Shown here: positions 35,460 to 44,553 of the stretch, in pieces
How the letters are laid out: each line of letters begins with the position of its first letter
Position numbering within the stretch: position 1 is the stretch's first letter
Assembly: GCA_016719885.1 (NCBI GenBank)
Contig: JADJYF010000026.1
Location: forward strand, 62,001 to 126,000
Origin: Pseudomonadota bacterium
GTDB lineage: Bacteria; Pseudomonadota; Gammaproteobacteria; Ga0077536
Length of the DNA stretch: 64,000 bases
Direction of reading: 5' to 3'
Notes under the pieces: generated by a model
What the model was told of the DNA's origin: nothing
Seen by the model: the letters and a program-made list of their open reading frames with translations, nothing else
Database searches by the model: none
Made by a program: the position numbers and the translations under genes

Positions 35460-36470
35460 ATGAACAGTCCCAGCCAGTTTCCCAGCCAGCTCATCGACCG
35501 TTTCGGCCGCACGGTGGACTACGTACGCATGTCGGTGACCGACCGCTGCGATTTCCGTTGCGTGTACTGCATGGACGAGAAAATGGAGTTCCTGCCGCGC
35601 GCGCGCATCCTGACGCTGGAAGAACTGGCGCTGGTCGGACGCGCCTTCGCTGAACTCGGCGTGCGCAAGATCCGGCTCACCGGCGGCGAGCCGCTGGTAC
35701 GCAACAACGTCATCAAGCTCATTCGCGACCTGGGCGCCTTGCCGCACCTCGCGGAGCTGGTCTTGACCACCAACGGTTCCCAGCTCGAAGCGATGGCCGG
35801 CGACATACGCGCGGCCGGCGTGCGCCGCATCAATATCAGCCTCGATTCACTGGATGCCGAACGCTTCCGGCGCCTGACGCGGGTGGGCGATCTTGGCCAG
35901 GTGTTGCGCGGTATCGATGCCGCGCTCGCCGCCGGCTTCGACAACATCAAGTTGAACGCCGTCATTCTCAAGCACCGCAACGACGACGAAGTCATTCCGC
36001 TGGTCGAGTTCGCGTCCGCGCGCGGCATGGATATCTCTTTCATCGAGGAGATGCCGCTCGGCACCATTGGCGATCACGATCGCGCCGAGGCCTATTATTC
36101 CAGCGACGAGATCCGCGCCGATCTCGAACAGCGCTTCACGCTCATGCCCACCACCGACACCACCGGTGGTCCATCCAAGTATTACCGCGTGGCCGAGACC
36201 GGCACGCGGGTTGGTTTCATTTCGCCCCACAGTCACAACTTCTGCGACACCTGCAACCGCGTAAGGCTCACGGCCGAAGGCCGGCTGTTGCTGTGCCTGG
36301 GCCAGGAGCATTCGGTGGATCTCAAGCACGTGCTGCGCAGCCAGCCCGGCAATCTTGACGCACTCAAACAGGCCATCGTCGACAGCATGGCCATCAAACC
36401 CAAGGGCCACGATTTCAATCTGCACGAACAGCCCTTGATCTTCCGTCACATGAGCCACACCGGCGGTTGA
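35460..36470 (+). CDS. moaA: GTP 3',8-cyclase MoaA
   Basis: This 336-residue radical SAM enzyme carries the N-terminal cluster in DRCDFRCVYC (Cys30, Cys34, Cys37), LTGGEPL, and the C-terminal second cluster in FCDTCNRVRLTAEGRLLLC. It ends in the functionally important diglycine (SHTGG). It rearranges GTP to the cyclic pyranopterin precursor with MoaC. A possible promoter TACAAT box lies at 35423-35428 with no good -35. It opens the plus-strand Moco block moaA-mobA-mobB-moeA. The 191 bases to mobA show no gene. Confidence 0.96.
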   Translation: MNSPSQFPSQLIDRFGRTVDYVRMSVTDRCDFRCVYCMDEKMEFLPRARILTLEELALVGRAFAELGVRKIRLTGGEPLVRNNVIKLIRDLGALPHLAELVLTTNGSQLEAMAGDIRAAGVRRINISLDSLDAERFRRLTRVGDLGQVLRGIDAALAAGFDNIKLNAVILKHRNDDEVIPLVEFASARGMDISFIEEMPLGTIGDHDRAEAYYSSDEIRADLEQRFTLMPTTDTTGGPSKYYRVAETGTRVGFISPHSHNFCDTCNRVRLTAEGRLLLCLGQEHSVDLKHVLRSQPGNLDALKQAIVDSMAIKPKGHDFNLHEQPLIFRHMSHTGG

Positions 36471-36661
36471 GCGCCGCGCCCGCGGTCAGCCCGCCCGCCA
36501 CGCAACCCAAGGCCGGCCATGCACGACATTCGCGGCGCCACCCACGATGCGTGGGGGTTGTTGCCCGGCGGTGGGCGCCGGCAGCGCGCCTTCGGTTTCG
36601 CGTCGAAATCGACGCGGCCATTGAGCCGTGAAGTCACGCGCGACGCTGCGCGGCATGGCGC

Positions 36662-37264
36662 ATGAGCATAGCGGGCGAGGCCATCAGCGGCTGCATCCTG
36701 GCGGGCGGCGTCGGGCGGCGCCTGGGCGGTGTCGACAAGGGCTTGGTGGAATTGACCGGACGGCCACTGGTGGCCCACGTCATCGCGCGCTTCGCGCCGC
36801 AGGTCGACGGCCTGCTGTTGAGCGTCAACCGCAATCACGACATCTACCGCCGCCACTGCGCGCGGCTGGTCGACGATTCCATCGGCGATGCCGCCGGTCC
36901 GTTGGCGGGCATCGCCGCGGCCATGCGGGTCATCGACACGCCGTGGCTGGCCATCGCGCCCTGCGACAGCCCGTTTCTGCCTGCGCAATTCGTCACGCGC
37001 CTTGGCCAAGCAGTCATCGCCGCGGGCGCGGACATCGCGGTGGCGCGCACGGCCGACGGCCTGCAGCCGGTGTTCGCCGTGATCGCGCGCCGGCTGGCAG
37101 CGTCGCTGGAGGACTTTCTTGCCGACGGCGGCCGCAAGACCGATGCCTGGTACGCGCGCCACGCCTTGCTCGAAATCGATTACGAAGCCGAACGCGCGGC
37201 GTTCATGAACATCAACACGCCGGCCGACCTGGCCGCCGCGACGCAGCGGCTGGAAGCGGCATGA
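36662..37264 (+). CDS. mobA: molybdenum cofactor guanylyltransferase MobA
   Basis: This 200-residue nucleotidyltransferase has CILAGGVGRRLGGVDKGL (the GTP-binding loop), AGPLAGIAAAM and APCDSPFLP with the Mg-binding Asp. It attaches GMP to Mo-MPT to form MGD. This implies at least one bis-MGD enzyme elsewhere in the genome, because the Mo hydroxylase at 20-24 kb belongs to a family that typically uses MCD or Mo-MPT. The stop overlaps the mobB ATG by four bases. Confidence 0.93.
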   Translation: MSIAGEAISGCILAGGVGRRLGGVDKGLVELTGRPLVAHVIARFAPQVDGLLLSVNRNHDIYRRHCARLVDDSIGDAAGPLAGIAAAMRVIDTPWLAIAPCDSPFLPAQFVTRLGQAVIAAGADIAVARTADGLQPVFAVIARRLAASLEDFLADGGRKTDAWYARHALLEIDYEAERAAFMNINTPADLAAATQRLEAA

Positions 37265-37818
37265 GGACCACCATCGATAACGTGCCGGTGATCGGCGTGA
37301 TGGCAAGCAGCGGCACCGGCAAGACCACCCTGTTGCGCGCGCTGCTGCCTCTACTGCGCGCGGCCGGCCTGCGCGTCGCCTGCGTGAAGCACACCCATCA
37401 CAGCATCGAAATCGACAAGCCCGGCAAGGACAGCCATAGCTTGCGCGCGGCCGGCGCCGAGCAGATGCTGCTCGCCTACCCGGGTGGCTGGGCCTTGATG
37501 GTCGATACGCCGGCCGCCGCTGGCGACGATTTCACGTCGCTGGTGCGACATCTGCAGCTCAGCACCCTCGACCTGGTGCTGGTGGAAGGATTCAAATTCG
37601 AAGACTTCCCCAAGCTTGCGCTGCATCGCTACGATCTGAGCGGCCCCTTGCAGCTGCCCGACGACAGCGGCGTGATCGCGATGGCCAGCAACCAGCAGCC
37701 GTTGCCGGTTGCCGCCACACCGATATTCGCGCTCGACGACGTTGCGTCGATTGCGAACTTCATCAGCCACCATTGCGCGCGCCTCAAGGCTGCGCGCGCC
37801 GACATTGCCAGGACATAG
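37261..37818 (+). CDS. mobB: molybdopterin-guanine dinucleotide biosynthesis protein MobB
   Basis: This 185-residue P-loop GTPase has VIGVMASSGTGKTTLLRALL (Walker A), VACVKHTHHSIEIDKPGKDS (the HHxxxxDxxGKDS motif) and LVLVEGFK (Walker B region). It assists MobA. It is coupled to mobA through an ATGA overlap and followed nine bases later by moeA. Confidence 0.93.
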   Translation: MRTTIDNVPVIGVMASSGTGKTTLLRALLPLLRAAGLRVACVKHTHHSIEIDKPGKDSHSLRAAGAEQMLLAYPGGWALMVDTPAAAGDDFTSLVRHLQLSTLDLVLVEGFKFEDFPKLALHRYDLSGPLQLPDDSGVIAMASNQQPLPVAATPIFALDDVASIANFISHHCARLKAARADIART

Positions 37819-37827
37819 AGTGCGACC

Positions 37828-39084
37828 ATGGTCATACGCGACGCCAGTTGTGACGACGACTTCGATCCGAATTCCCTGAGCTGCGAAGCAGCGCTCGCGC
37901 ACATCCTCGCGCATGTGAACCCGGTGACGGGCTATGAGCGGGTCAACCTGCGCGCCGCCCTCGGCCGTGTACTGGCCGAAGACCTGCACTCGCCCTTCGA
38001 CGTGCCGGCCCATACCAACTCGGCGATGGACGGCTACGCGCTCAATGCCGACAGTCTGCCCGCCCAAGGCACGGCCAAGCTCGTCATCATCGGCAGCGCG
38101 TTCGCCGGACGCCCCTACGCCGGCGACGTGCAGGCTGGCCAGGCGGTGCGCATCATGACCGGCGCCGCCATGCCGGCAGGCACCGACACGGTGGTGATGC
38201 AGGAACATGTCGCGCTCGATGGCGACCGTGTCGAACTCGACGGCCAACACAAACGCTGGCAGAACGTCCGGCAGGCCGGCGAAGATCTGAAACGCGGACA
38301 AGCAGTGTTCACCTGCGGACGCCGCCTGCAGGCACCGGATCTCGGCGTGATCGCGTCGCTCGGCATCGGCGAGGTGACGGTGCGGCGGCGCGTGCGCGTG
38401 GCGTATTTTTCCACCGGCGACGAACTGCGTTCCATCGGCGAGCAGCTCGGGCCGGGCGAGATTTTCGACAGCAACCGCTACACCCTGTACGCGATGCTGA
38501 AGCGCAGCGAAGTCGACATCATCGACATGGGCGTGGTGCGCGACAGGCGCGAGGCGGTGGAAGCGGCGCTACGCGATGCCTCCGAGTTGGCCGACGTGGT
38601 GATTACCTCCGGCGGCGTGTCGGTGGGCGAAGCCGACTACATCAAGGAAGTGCTGGCCTCGATCGGCGAAGTGCGTTTCTGGAAAGTCGCCATGAAGCCC
38701 GGCCGCCCGCTGGCTTTCGGCGCACTCGGCGCGGCGCGCTTCTTCGGCTTGCCGGGCAACCCGGTGTCGGTGATGGTCACGTTCTACCAGTTCGTGCAGC
38801 CGGCGCTGGACAAGATGGCGGGCACCACGCCCACGCCGCCGTTCCTGATCAAGGCGCGCACCAGCGGCGTGTTGAAAAAACGCCCGGGACGCATGGAATT
38901 CCAACGCGGCATTCTGAGCCGTGACGAACACGGCGAATTGTGCGTGACGGCGACCGGCGACCAGGGCTCGGGCATTCTCAATTCCATGGCGAGCGGTGAT
39001 TGCTTCATCATCCTCGGCGTCGAGACCGCGCGCGTGGAAGCCGGAACCCTGGTCGACGTGCAGCCCTTCCAGGGATTGTTGTAG
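37828..39084 (+). CDS. moeA: molybdopterin molybdenumtransferase MoeA
   Basis: This 418-residue protein contains PAHTNSAMDGYALNA, IMTGAAMPAGTDTVVMQE, YFSTGDELRSIGE, TSGGVSVGEADYIKEVL and FFGLPGNPVSVMVTF, the full MoeA pattern. It inserts molybdate into adenylated molybdopterin made by MogA. Its TAG stop is contributed by the left end of REP-like copy B. It is convergent with pqqB across that element. Confidence 0.95.
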   Translation: MVIRDASCDDDFDPNSLSCEAALAHILAHVNPVTGYERVNLRAALGRVLAEDLHSPFDVPAHTNSAMDGYALNADSLPAQGTAKLVIIGSAFAGRPYAGDVQAGQAVRIMTGAAMPAGTDTVVMQEHVALDGDRVELDGQHKRWQNVRQAGEDLKRGQAVFTCGRRLQAPDLGVIASLGIGEVTVRRRVRVAYFSTGDELRSIGEQLGPGEIFDSNRYTLYAMLKRSEVDIIDMGVVRDRREAVEAALRDASELADVVITSGGVSVGEADYIKEVLASIGEVRFWKVAMKPGRPLAFGALGAARFFGLPGNPVSVMVTFYQFVQPALDKMAGTTPTPPFLIKARTSGVLKKRPGRMEFQRGILSRDEHGELCVTATGDQGSGILNSMASGDCFIILGVETARVEAGTLVDVQPFQGLL

Positions 39085-39161
39085 GTGCGAATTCATTCGC
39101 ACACTGAACCGTGGCCGAGTTGCCTTGCTGTGCGTGTTGCTGCGAATGAATTCGCACCTAC
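39081..39161. repeat. REP-pair palindrome, copy B, providing stop codons to both flanking genes
   Basis: An 81-bp element has the same ends as copy A (GTAGGTGCGAATTCATTCGCAC and its inverse). Each end folds as a 7-bp stem (GTGCGAA / TTCGCAC) with a 4-base loop. The left TAG (39082-39084) ends moeA. The inverse TAG (39158-39160, read on the minus strand) ends pqqB. The whole intergenic space is the repeat itself, which may also act as a bidirectional terminator. Confidence 0.9.
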
Positions 39162-40084
39162 ACGGTGAGCTGCATGCCGTCGTAGGCGACTTCCCAGCCC
39201 GCCGCCGTGACCACCGCGCGCTCCGGGGTGTCGGCAATCAGGATGGGGTTGGTGGTGTTGATGTGGATGAAAACCTTGCGCTTCACATCGAGCCCCGCGA
39301 ACGCGGCAATGGTGCCGTCCTCACCTGACACGCTCATGTGCCCCATGCGTGCGCCGGTCTTGACGCCCACGCCGTCGCGAATCATCTCGTCATCGCGGAA
39401 CAGCGTGCCGTCGAAGAACACCAGCGGCGCGCCGCGCAGACGCGCCGCGAGGGCGTCGGTCATGTGCGCGCATCCCGGCACGTAGAAGAAGCGCGAACGC
39501 CCGGCGCTGCGTACTTCGAGCGCGATGGTGTCTTCCTCGACGGTACCGAAGTTGGCGCCGCGATTGACGTCCTCCAGCCACAGCGCAACCTTGCCCGGCA
39601 CCGAAAATGGCACCACGCTGAAACCGAGCGGGCTGCCGTCCGGGCGCGTCAGGACGCATTCCTGCTCGAGCGCCATGGCCTCACGGCTGACGAAAGCAGG
39701 ATTGAGCACGTTGAAAATCGAGTTGGCCGCGAGCACCGACAGCACGCGCGCGGTGGCATAGATGCGCAGCGGTTGTGATTCACGCAGGTTCAACAGTCCC
39801 GCCACGTGATCGACATCGGCATTGGTCAGCACCGCCGCCTTGAGCGGGCTGGCGCGCAGTGCATCGCGCGGATGCAACGCAGGGGTGTCGTTGATCTGCT
39901 GGCGCAGATCGGGCGAAGCATTGAACAACACCCAGTCGACGCCATCGGCGCTCACCGCGATCGAGGATTGCGTACGGCGCGGCGCGGCGGCATCACCGGC
40001 GCGCGCGCGACGGCTGTTGGGATGGTTGCAATTCCACTGTGGGTAGCCGCCGCCCGCCGCCGAACCCAAGACCCTGACCTGCAC
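39158..40084 (-). CDS. pqqB: pyrroloquinoline quinone biosynthesis protein PqqB
   Basis: This 308-residue metallo-beta-lactamase-fold protein is highly typical of PqqB: VLGSAAGGGYPQWNCNH at the start, RTQSSIAVSADG, LTNADVDHVAGLLNLRE, and FFDGTLFRDDEMI followed by TGARMGHMSVSGEDG. PqqB is proposed to hydroxylate the PqqA-derived Glu-Tyr intermediate. The other pqq genes are 15 kb away at 54.4-56.8 kb. Here pqqB follows moaD-moaE on the same strand, 12 bases after moaE. Confidence 0.95.
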   Translation of the reverse strand: MQVRVLGSAAGGGYPQWNCNHPNSRRARAGDAAAPRRTQSSIAVSADGVDWVLFNASPDLRQQINDTPALHPRDALRASPLKAAVLTNADVDHVAGLLNLRESQPLRIYATARVLSVLAANSIFNVLNPAFVSREAMALEQECVLTRPDGSPLGFSVVPFSVPGKVALWLEDVNRGANFGTVEEDTIALEVRSAGRSRFFYVPGCAHMTDALAARLRGAPLVFFDGTLFRDDEMIRDGVGVKTGARMGHMSVSGEDGTIAAFAGLDVKRKVFIHINTTNPILIADTPERAVVTAAGWEVAYDGMQLTV

Positions 40085-40096
40085 GGCGGCGCTCTC

Positions 40097-40570
40097 CTAC
40101 TTGTGGGCCGGCGACGACGCGAAGTCGGCGCTGCTGCCCGGCGTATTGGTTTCCACCCAGCGCGCGCCCGCGGTGGTCTGTTCCTTTTTCCAAAACGGTG
40201 CGCTGGATTTCAGATCTTCCATCACCGCGCGACAGGACTCGAACGCGTGGGCGCGATGCGCCGACCAGGTCGCGACCAGCACGATGGCATCGCCTGGTCG
40301 CACTTCACCGACGCGATGCACGATGAGAATATCGTCGAGCTGCCATTTGCGCCGCGCCTCGTCGGCGAGTCGCTCGAGATGGGCATCGGTCATGCCGGGA
40401 TAGTGTTCGAGCAGCATCGATTCCACCGGCGCGCCGTCGTTGAAATCGCGCATCGAACCGGTGAAGGTCGCGAGCGCGCCGATGCTGCGCGCGCGCTCGC
40501 CCAAGGCATCCTGGAACGCGCGCAATTCGACCAGCGGGTCGAAGGCCTCGGCCAGGATGCGGACGCTCAT
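40097..40570 (-). CDS. moaE: molybdopterin synthase catalytic subunit MoaE
   Basis: This 157-residue protein shows GALATFTGSMRDFNDG, MLEHYPGMTDAHLERL, VHRVGEVRPGDAIVLVATWS, HRAHAFESCRAVMEDLK and PFWKKEQT; the last two hold the catalytic lysines. It receives sulfur from MoaD thiocarboxylate. Its ATG abuts the moaD stop (TGAATG). Confidence 0.95.
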   Translation of the reverse strand: MSVRILAEAFDPLVELRAFQDALGERARSIGALATFTGSMRDFNDGAPVESMLLEHYPGMTDAHLERLADEARRKWQLDDILIVHRVGEVRPGDAIVLVATWSAHRAHAFESCRAVMEDLKSSAPFWKKEQTTAGARWVETNTPGSSADFASSPAHK

Positions 40571-40804
40571 TCAGCCCCCCGTGACCGGCGGGAAATAGGC
40601 CACTTCGTCCTGGTCGTTGAGCGCCTGGTCGAGCGTGCAGTAATCGTGATTGATGGCAACCAGCGCGCCGACCGGCAAAGGCGTGTCGCCATTGACGTCG
40701 CGCCACACGCTCTCGACCGTCATGCCCGGCACGAACGGACACTCCACCTCGCGACGCCCGACCGACTCGGCTAGACTGGCGAAAAATCGAACTCTGATAG
40801 ACAT
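40571..40804 (-). CDS. moaD: molybdopterin synthase sulfur carrier MoaD
   Basis: This 77-residue beta-grasp protein begins MSIRVRFFASLAESVGRREV and ends VAYFPPVTGG. The terminal Gly-Gly is the site of adenylation and thiocarboxylation. The ATG at 40804 is preferred over the frame's extension to 40825. It is first in the moaD-moaE-pqqB unit, divergent from moaC with about 78 bases between them. Confidence 0.93.
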   Translation of the reverse strand: MSIRVRFFASLAESVGRREVECPFVPGMTVESVWRDVNGDTPLPVGALVAINHDYCTLDQALNDQDEVAYFPPVTGG

Positions 40805-40882
40805 CTTGAAACCCGCGGACAGCACTCATTTCTGGAAACTGGATTCTACACCAGTGCCCGGCCGCGTCATGGAGCTTGACCG

Positions 40883-41362
40883 ATGGCCGAACTGACCCAC
40901 CTCGATCAGCAGGGCCACGCGCGCATGGTCGATGTCGGCGACAAGCCCGCCACGCGCCGCCAGGCGACAGCCAGCGGCCGCATCCTCATGCAGGCCGACA
41001 CCCTTGCCCGGATTGCCGCCGGCACCCACAAGAAAGGCGACGTGCTGGCGGTCGCCCGGGTGGCCGGCATCATGGCCGCCAAACGCACACCTGACCTCAT
41101 CCCGCTGTGTCACCCAATCCAACTGAGCAAGGTCGAGATCGATCTGCGACTGGAGCACGAACCGCCGGCCGTGCACTGCCGAGGCACGGCTGAAACCGTC
41201 GGCCCGACCGGTGTGGAAATCGAAGCCCTGAATGCCGTCCAGGTCGCGCTCTTGACCATCTACGACATGTGCAAGGCGGTGGACCGCGGAATGCTGATCA
41301 CCGACGTCGGGCTGGATGCCAAGTCCGGAGGACGCTCGGGGAACTGGGTGCGCGACGCGTGA
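40883..41362 (+). CDS. moaC: cyclic pyranopterin monophosphate synthase MoaC
   Basis: This 159-residue protein contains MVDVGDKPATRRQA, KRTPDLIPLCHPIQLSKVEI (active-site His/Lys region), PTGVEIEALNAVQVALLTIYDMCKA-type helix with the conserved Glu and Asp, and KSGGRSGNW. It converts the MoaA product to cPMP. A GGAG site lies eight bases upstream of the ATG. Confidence 0.95.
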   Translation: MAELTHLDQQGHARMVDVGDKPATRRQATASGRILMQADTLARIAAGTHKKGDVLAVARVAGIMAAKRTPDLIPLCHPIQLSKVEIDLRLEHEPPAVHCRGTAETVGPTGVEIEALNAVQVALLTIYDMCKAVDRGMLITDVGLDAKSGGRSGNWVRDA

Positions 41363-41450
41363 GACGCTGGCGGCTGCGTTCGCGAAAGGAATTCCACGCC
41401 GCTCCGTGGACGACCTTGGCGGCGATTTTCCGCACCCGGTTTGGCGACTG

Positions 41451-42056
41451 ATGATCGAGACTTACGACCAAGTTCTCATAGGCCTGGTGTCCGCGAGCGA
41501 TCGCGCCGCCCACGGCGTTTATACCGATCTGGGCATCCCGGCCCTGGAAGACTGGCTCGGTCGAGCACTGAAGAACCCGCTGGTGTGGCACCGGCGCCTG
41601 GTGCCGGACGAGCAGTTCGAGATCAGCGCCGCGTTGCGCGAACTGTGCGACGTGGAACGCTGTGATCTGATCTTCACCACTGGCGGAACCGGCCCCGCCG
41701 CGCGCGACGTGACACCGGAGGCCACCTTGGCGGTGGCTGATCGCATCATGCCGGGCTTTGGTGAGCAGATGCGGCAGATCAGCCTCGCTTTCGTACCGAC
41801 CGCCATTCTCTCGCGCCAGGTCGCGGTGATCCGCGGTCGTACGCTCATCATCAACCTGCCGGGACAGCCCAAATCCATTGCCGAAACGCTCGGCGGTCTG
41901 CCACAGCGCACGCCGGCGCTGCCCGGCATCTTCGCCGCGGTGCCCTACTGCCTGGATCTGCTCGATGGCCCCTATCTCGAGACTGACGCGGAAATCTGTG
42001 CTGCGTTCCGCCCCAAATCCGCCCAGCGCCACGCCGGAGACAAAGCCGCGCGCTGA
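41451..42056 (+). CDS. mogA: molybdopterin adenylyltransferase MogA
   Basis: This 201-residue protein has LIGLVSASDRAAHGVYTDLG, LIFTTGGTGPAARDVTPEATLAV (the GGTG loop with acidic Asp) and TLIINLPGQPKSIAETLGG. The insert after the first strand and the NLPGQPK motif fit MogA rather than MoaB. It adenylates molybdopterin ahead of MoeA. No ribosome site is obvious before the ATG at 41451. The convergent acyl-CoA dehydrogenase follows after 60 bases. Confidence 0.92.
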   Translation: MIETYDQVLIGLVSASDRAAHGVYTDLGIPALEDWLGRALKNPLVWHRRLVPDEQFEISAALRELCDVERCDLIFTTGGTGPAARDVTPEATLAVADRIMPGFGEQMRQISLAFVPTAILSRQVAVIRGRTLIINLPGQPKSIAETLGGLPQRTPALPGIFAAVPYCLDLLDGPYLETDAEICAAFRPKSAQRHAGDKAAR

Positions 42057-42116
42057 TGCACGGACGGCGCTTGCGTGCGTCGATGGCCGGTGCGCGCCGC
42101 GTTGTTCACTGACCCG

Positions 42117-43373
42117 CTAGGCGATGCGATTCACCACCGAGCGCGGAAAACTGTCGTTCAAGATCTGGCCACCGATACGATTGAGTATCGAGTTTTCTCC
42201 ATCGGCAATGGTCATGGTGCGCGCATCGCGCCACAGTTTCTCGACAAGATAGGCGCGCGTCACGCCGTTCGCGCCATGCAGTTGCACGCTCTCGTCGATT
42301 ACCTGCTTGGCGGTTTCCGTGGCGAAAGTCTTTGCCGCATAGGCGTACTCCGCCAACGCCGGATAGACCCGCGCATTGGTCATCCACACCGCGCGCGTGA
42401 AGGCGCGAATCGCTTCGACCTGCGTGAACATGCGATGGATGCGGACCTGCACCGCATGATGCTCGGCCAGAGGTTTGCCGCCCTGCACCCGGCTTTTCAC
42501 ATAGGCGAGTGCCTCTTCAAAGCCGGCACGTGCCAGCCCCAAGGCAAGCACCGCCACCGCCGTATTGCCAAAGCCGAGATTGCCCACCACCCATTCGCCA
42601 TAGGTGTCCGTTCCGACGAACATCCAGTGCTGAGGAATGCGCACCTGGTCGAAGAACAATTCGCCCTGCGGCAGATCGCGCGCACCGTGCTTGTCCAGCG
42701 GTCGCCCGCGGCTGACCCCGACGAGATCGAGGGGCAGCATGCACCCACCGCCGTCCGGTCCGCGCGCCGCATCCAACTGGACATTGACCATTGCATGGGT
42801 GGCGGTCGGTCCGCACGACACCCACGCGGATTTCTGCCCGTCAAGCACCCATTCGTCGCCATCCAGCCGCGCCTGCAATTGCATGCGAATGGCGGGATCC
42901 CGCCATGACGCCGAGCCGACGTTGAGCGTATCGGAGCCATGATCGGGTTCGGTAATCGCCCAGGCGCCCGCCATGCTTGCATCGCTGCACGCGCAGAACG
43001 GTATTACGAACTCGTTGATCAGGTCCTGATTGCCAGTATGCATGAGCTTCGCGAACGGCCACGCCGCCAGCAGCAGCACCGCGGCCAGGCCCGCGCTACC
43101 CCAGCACAGTTCTTCCATCAACAGATGGCCTTGCAAAGGCGTCAAGCCGAGCCCGCCAACTTCTTCGGGAAACATGGCCTTGTGATAGCCGAGTTCATAG
43201 GCCTGGCGCAGCACCGGCCACAGCGGTGAATCGGGCGCCACCACGGCGTCGGCTGACAGACGGTCAAGCGCGATGCCGGCGGGCCGAATGACTCCGGCGG
43301 CAAAGTCATGGGCGGCGTCGCGCACCGCCTGGTCTTCGCTGCTTAGATCGAGGTTCAAGTCTAGGTAGGTCAT
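42117..43373 (-). CDS. acyl-CoA dehydrogenase (first of two paralogues)
   Basis: This 418-residue flavoprotein has the substrate/FAD region AITEPDHGSDTLNV, WVLDGQKSAWVSCG and the C-terminal LHGANGVTRAYLVEKLWRDARTM. At the position where medium-chain dehydrogenases have the catalytic Glu (YEGT), it reads ADGEN, so an Asp may be the base. It likely oxidises a short or branched acyl-CoA and passes electrons to ETF. An AGGAGG site is five bases upstream. It diverges from the nitroreductase gene and is paired in the cluster with the dehydrogenase at 46020-47297. Confidence 0.9.
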   Translation of the reverse strand: MTYLDLNLDLSSEDQAVRDAAHDFAAGVIRPAGIALDRLSADAVVAPDSPLWPVLRQAYELGYHKAMFPEEVGGLGLTPLQGHLLMEELCWGSAGLAAVLLLAAWPFAKLMHTGNQDLINEFVIPFCACSDASMAGAWAITEPDHGSDTLNVGSASWRDPAIRMQLQARLDGDEWVLDGQKSAWVSCGPTATHAMVNVQLDAARGPDGGGCMLPLDLVGVSRGRPLDKHGARDLPQGELFFDQVRIPQHWMFVGTDTYGEWVVGNLGFGNTAVAVLALGLARAGFEEALAYVKSRVQGGKPLAEHHAVQVRIHRMFTQVEAIRAFTRAVWMTNARVYPALAEYAYAAKTFATETAKQVIDESVQLHGANGVTRAYLVEKLWRDARTMTIADGENSILNRIGGQILNDSFPRSVVNRIA

Positions 43374-43617
43374 CTCGCCTCCTGCAGCCGGCCAAGGCTA
43401 GTTGAGTGGAGCGGACTGGCGATAAACCTCTGCATGCTAGGAAGTCGTGCTCTCCCCGCCCTTGATGAAAGTCAATGATATCGAGCGCCGCACTGCCTAG
43501 CCTCGAAGCCATTGTCGCGCGTTCCGCAGGTCCCGTCGGGGTGGACACCAGCGTCAGGCGCCGACGGTTCGTCATTGGTGCCACGCCATCCTTACTCATC
43601 TCCCTGGAGGGAACGCC

Positions 43618-44463
43618 ATGGAACTCAAAGAAGTCATCGGCCGCCGTCGCTCGGTACGATTCCTGCGGCCCTATCGTCCTGTCGAACGCGCGAAGATCCA
43701 GAAGATGCTCGAAGCGGCGCGCCTGGCATCGTTCTGGGGCAACGTGCAGGCGCTCGATGCGGTCGTGATTGAACGCGCCACCGCCCCACAGGACCTGATT
43801 GACGCCCTGCCGGTCGGCACCGCGATCGGCGGTTTCCAGTTCCGTACCGCGCCGGTCATCATCGTGTGGTTGGTCAATTGGGATCGCATCCCCGCCCAGG
43901 GCCAGCGCCTGCACGAACTGGTGGACGCCGGCGCCTTGGGCGTTCATCCGGAAAAGAGCCACAAGTATCTCGACGATGTGCTGATCCCGTTTTTCGACAA
44001 GGCCATGGAGGGCATCCGCGATCGCGGCATAACGGAAGCCGATTGTGGCCAAGGCATCGCACAGGCCACGCTGGTCGCCTATGAAGAAGGACTGGGCACC
44101 TGCGTACTGGCGGCGTTCGCCGGCAAGAAACTGCGCAAGGCGCTGGGTCTGACCGAGAACATGGAAATCCTCCTGCTGCAGACCGTCGGCTATCCGGCCG
44201 AAGACCCGCTGGCCGGGGGTCAACGTCCCAAGCTGCCGTTCGAAGAGAAATTCTCGCTCAATCGTGTCGGCAACCCGTTTCCGCGTAGTCCCGCCGTGGT
44301 CGACGAGCTGCGCGCGGCCGGCATGCTGTGCGACACCGCGCCGCTGGCATTCCGGCGCGAAGAGCTGCGCTATCTGCAGCAGCAATACGGCTTGAGCGAT
44401 GTGTTCGGCGATGAAATCCCCGGCTTGATCAAAGCCGCCGAAGCAGAAGCCCAGGACGAGTAG
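43618..44463 (+). CDS. nitroreductase-family FMN protein
   Basis: This 281-residue protein begins MELKEVIGRRRSVRFLRPYR, the FMN phosphate-binding Arg cluster of the nitroreductase fold. It has MLEAARLASFWGNVQALD and GQGIAQATLVAYEEGLGTCVLAAF. About 70 extra residues at the C-terminus are unusual for the family. Substrates in this fold range from nitroaromatics to enoyl groups and dehalogenation targets. A GGAGGG site precedes the ATG. It starts the plus-strand run with the CoA ligase and second acyl-CoA dehydrogenase. Confidence 0.85.
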   Translation: MELKEVIGRRRSVRFLRPYRPVERAKIQKMLEAARLASFWGNVQALDAVVIERATAPQDLIDALPVGTAIGGFQFRTAPVIIVWLVNWDRIPAQGQRLHELVDAGALGVHPEKSHKYLDDVLIPFFDKAMEGIRDRGITEADCGQGIAQATLVAYEEGLGTCVLAAFAGKKLRKALGLTENMEILLLQTVGYPAEDPLAGGQRPKLPFEEKFSLNRVGNPFPRSPAVVDELRAAGMLCDTAPLAFRREELRYLQQQYGLSDVFGDEIPGLIKAAEAEAQDE

Positions 44464-44553
44464 CGCGAGGCACGCCGCACGCGCCGACGCGGCGCTCGCA
44501 ATGACACAGCGCTCGATCGCATCCACTGACGTTCTCGTGCGAGGAAGTTGGCC

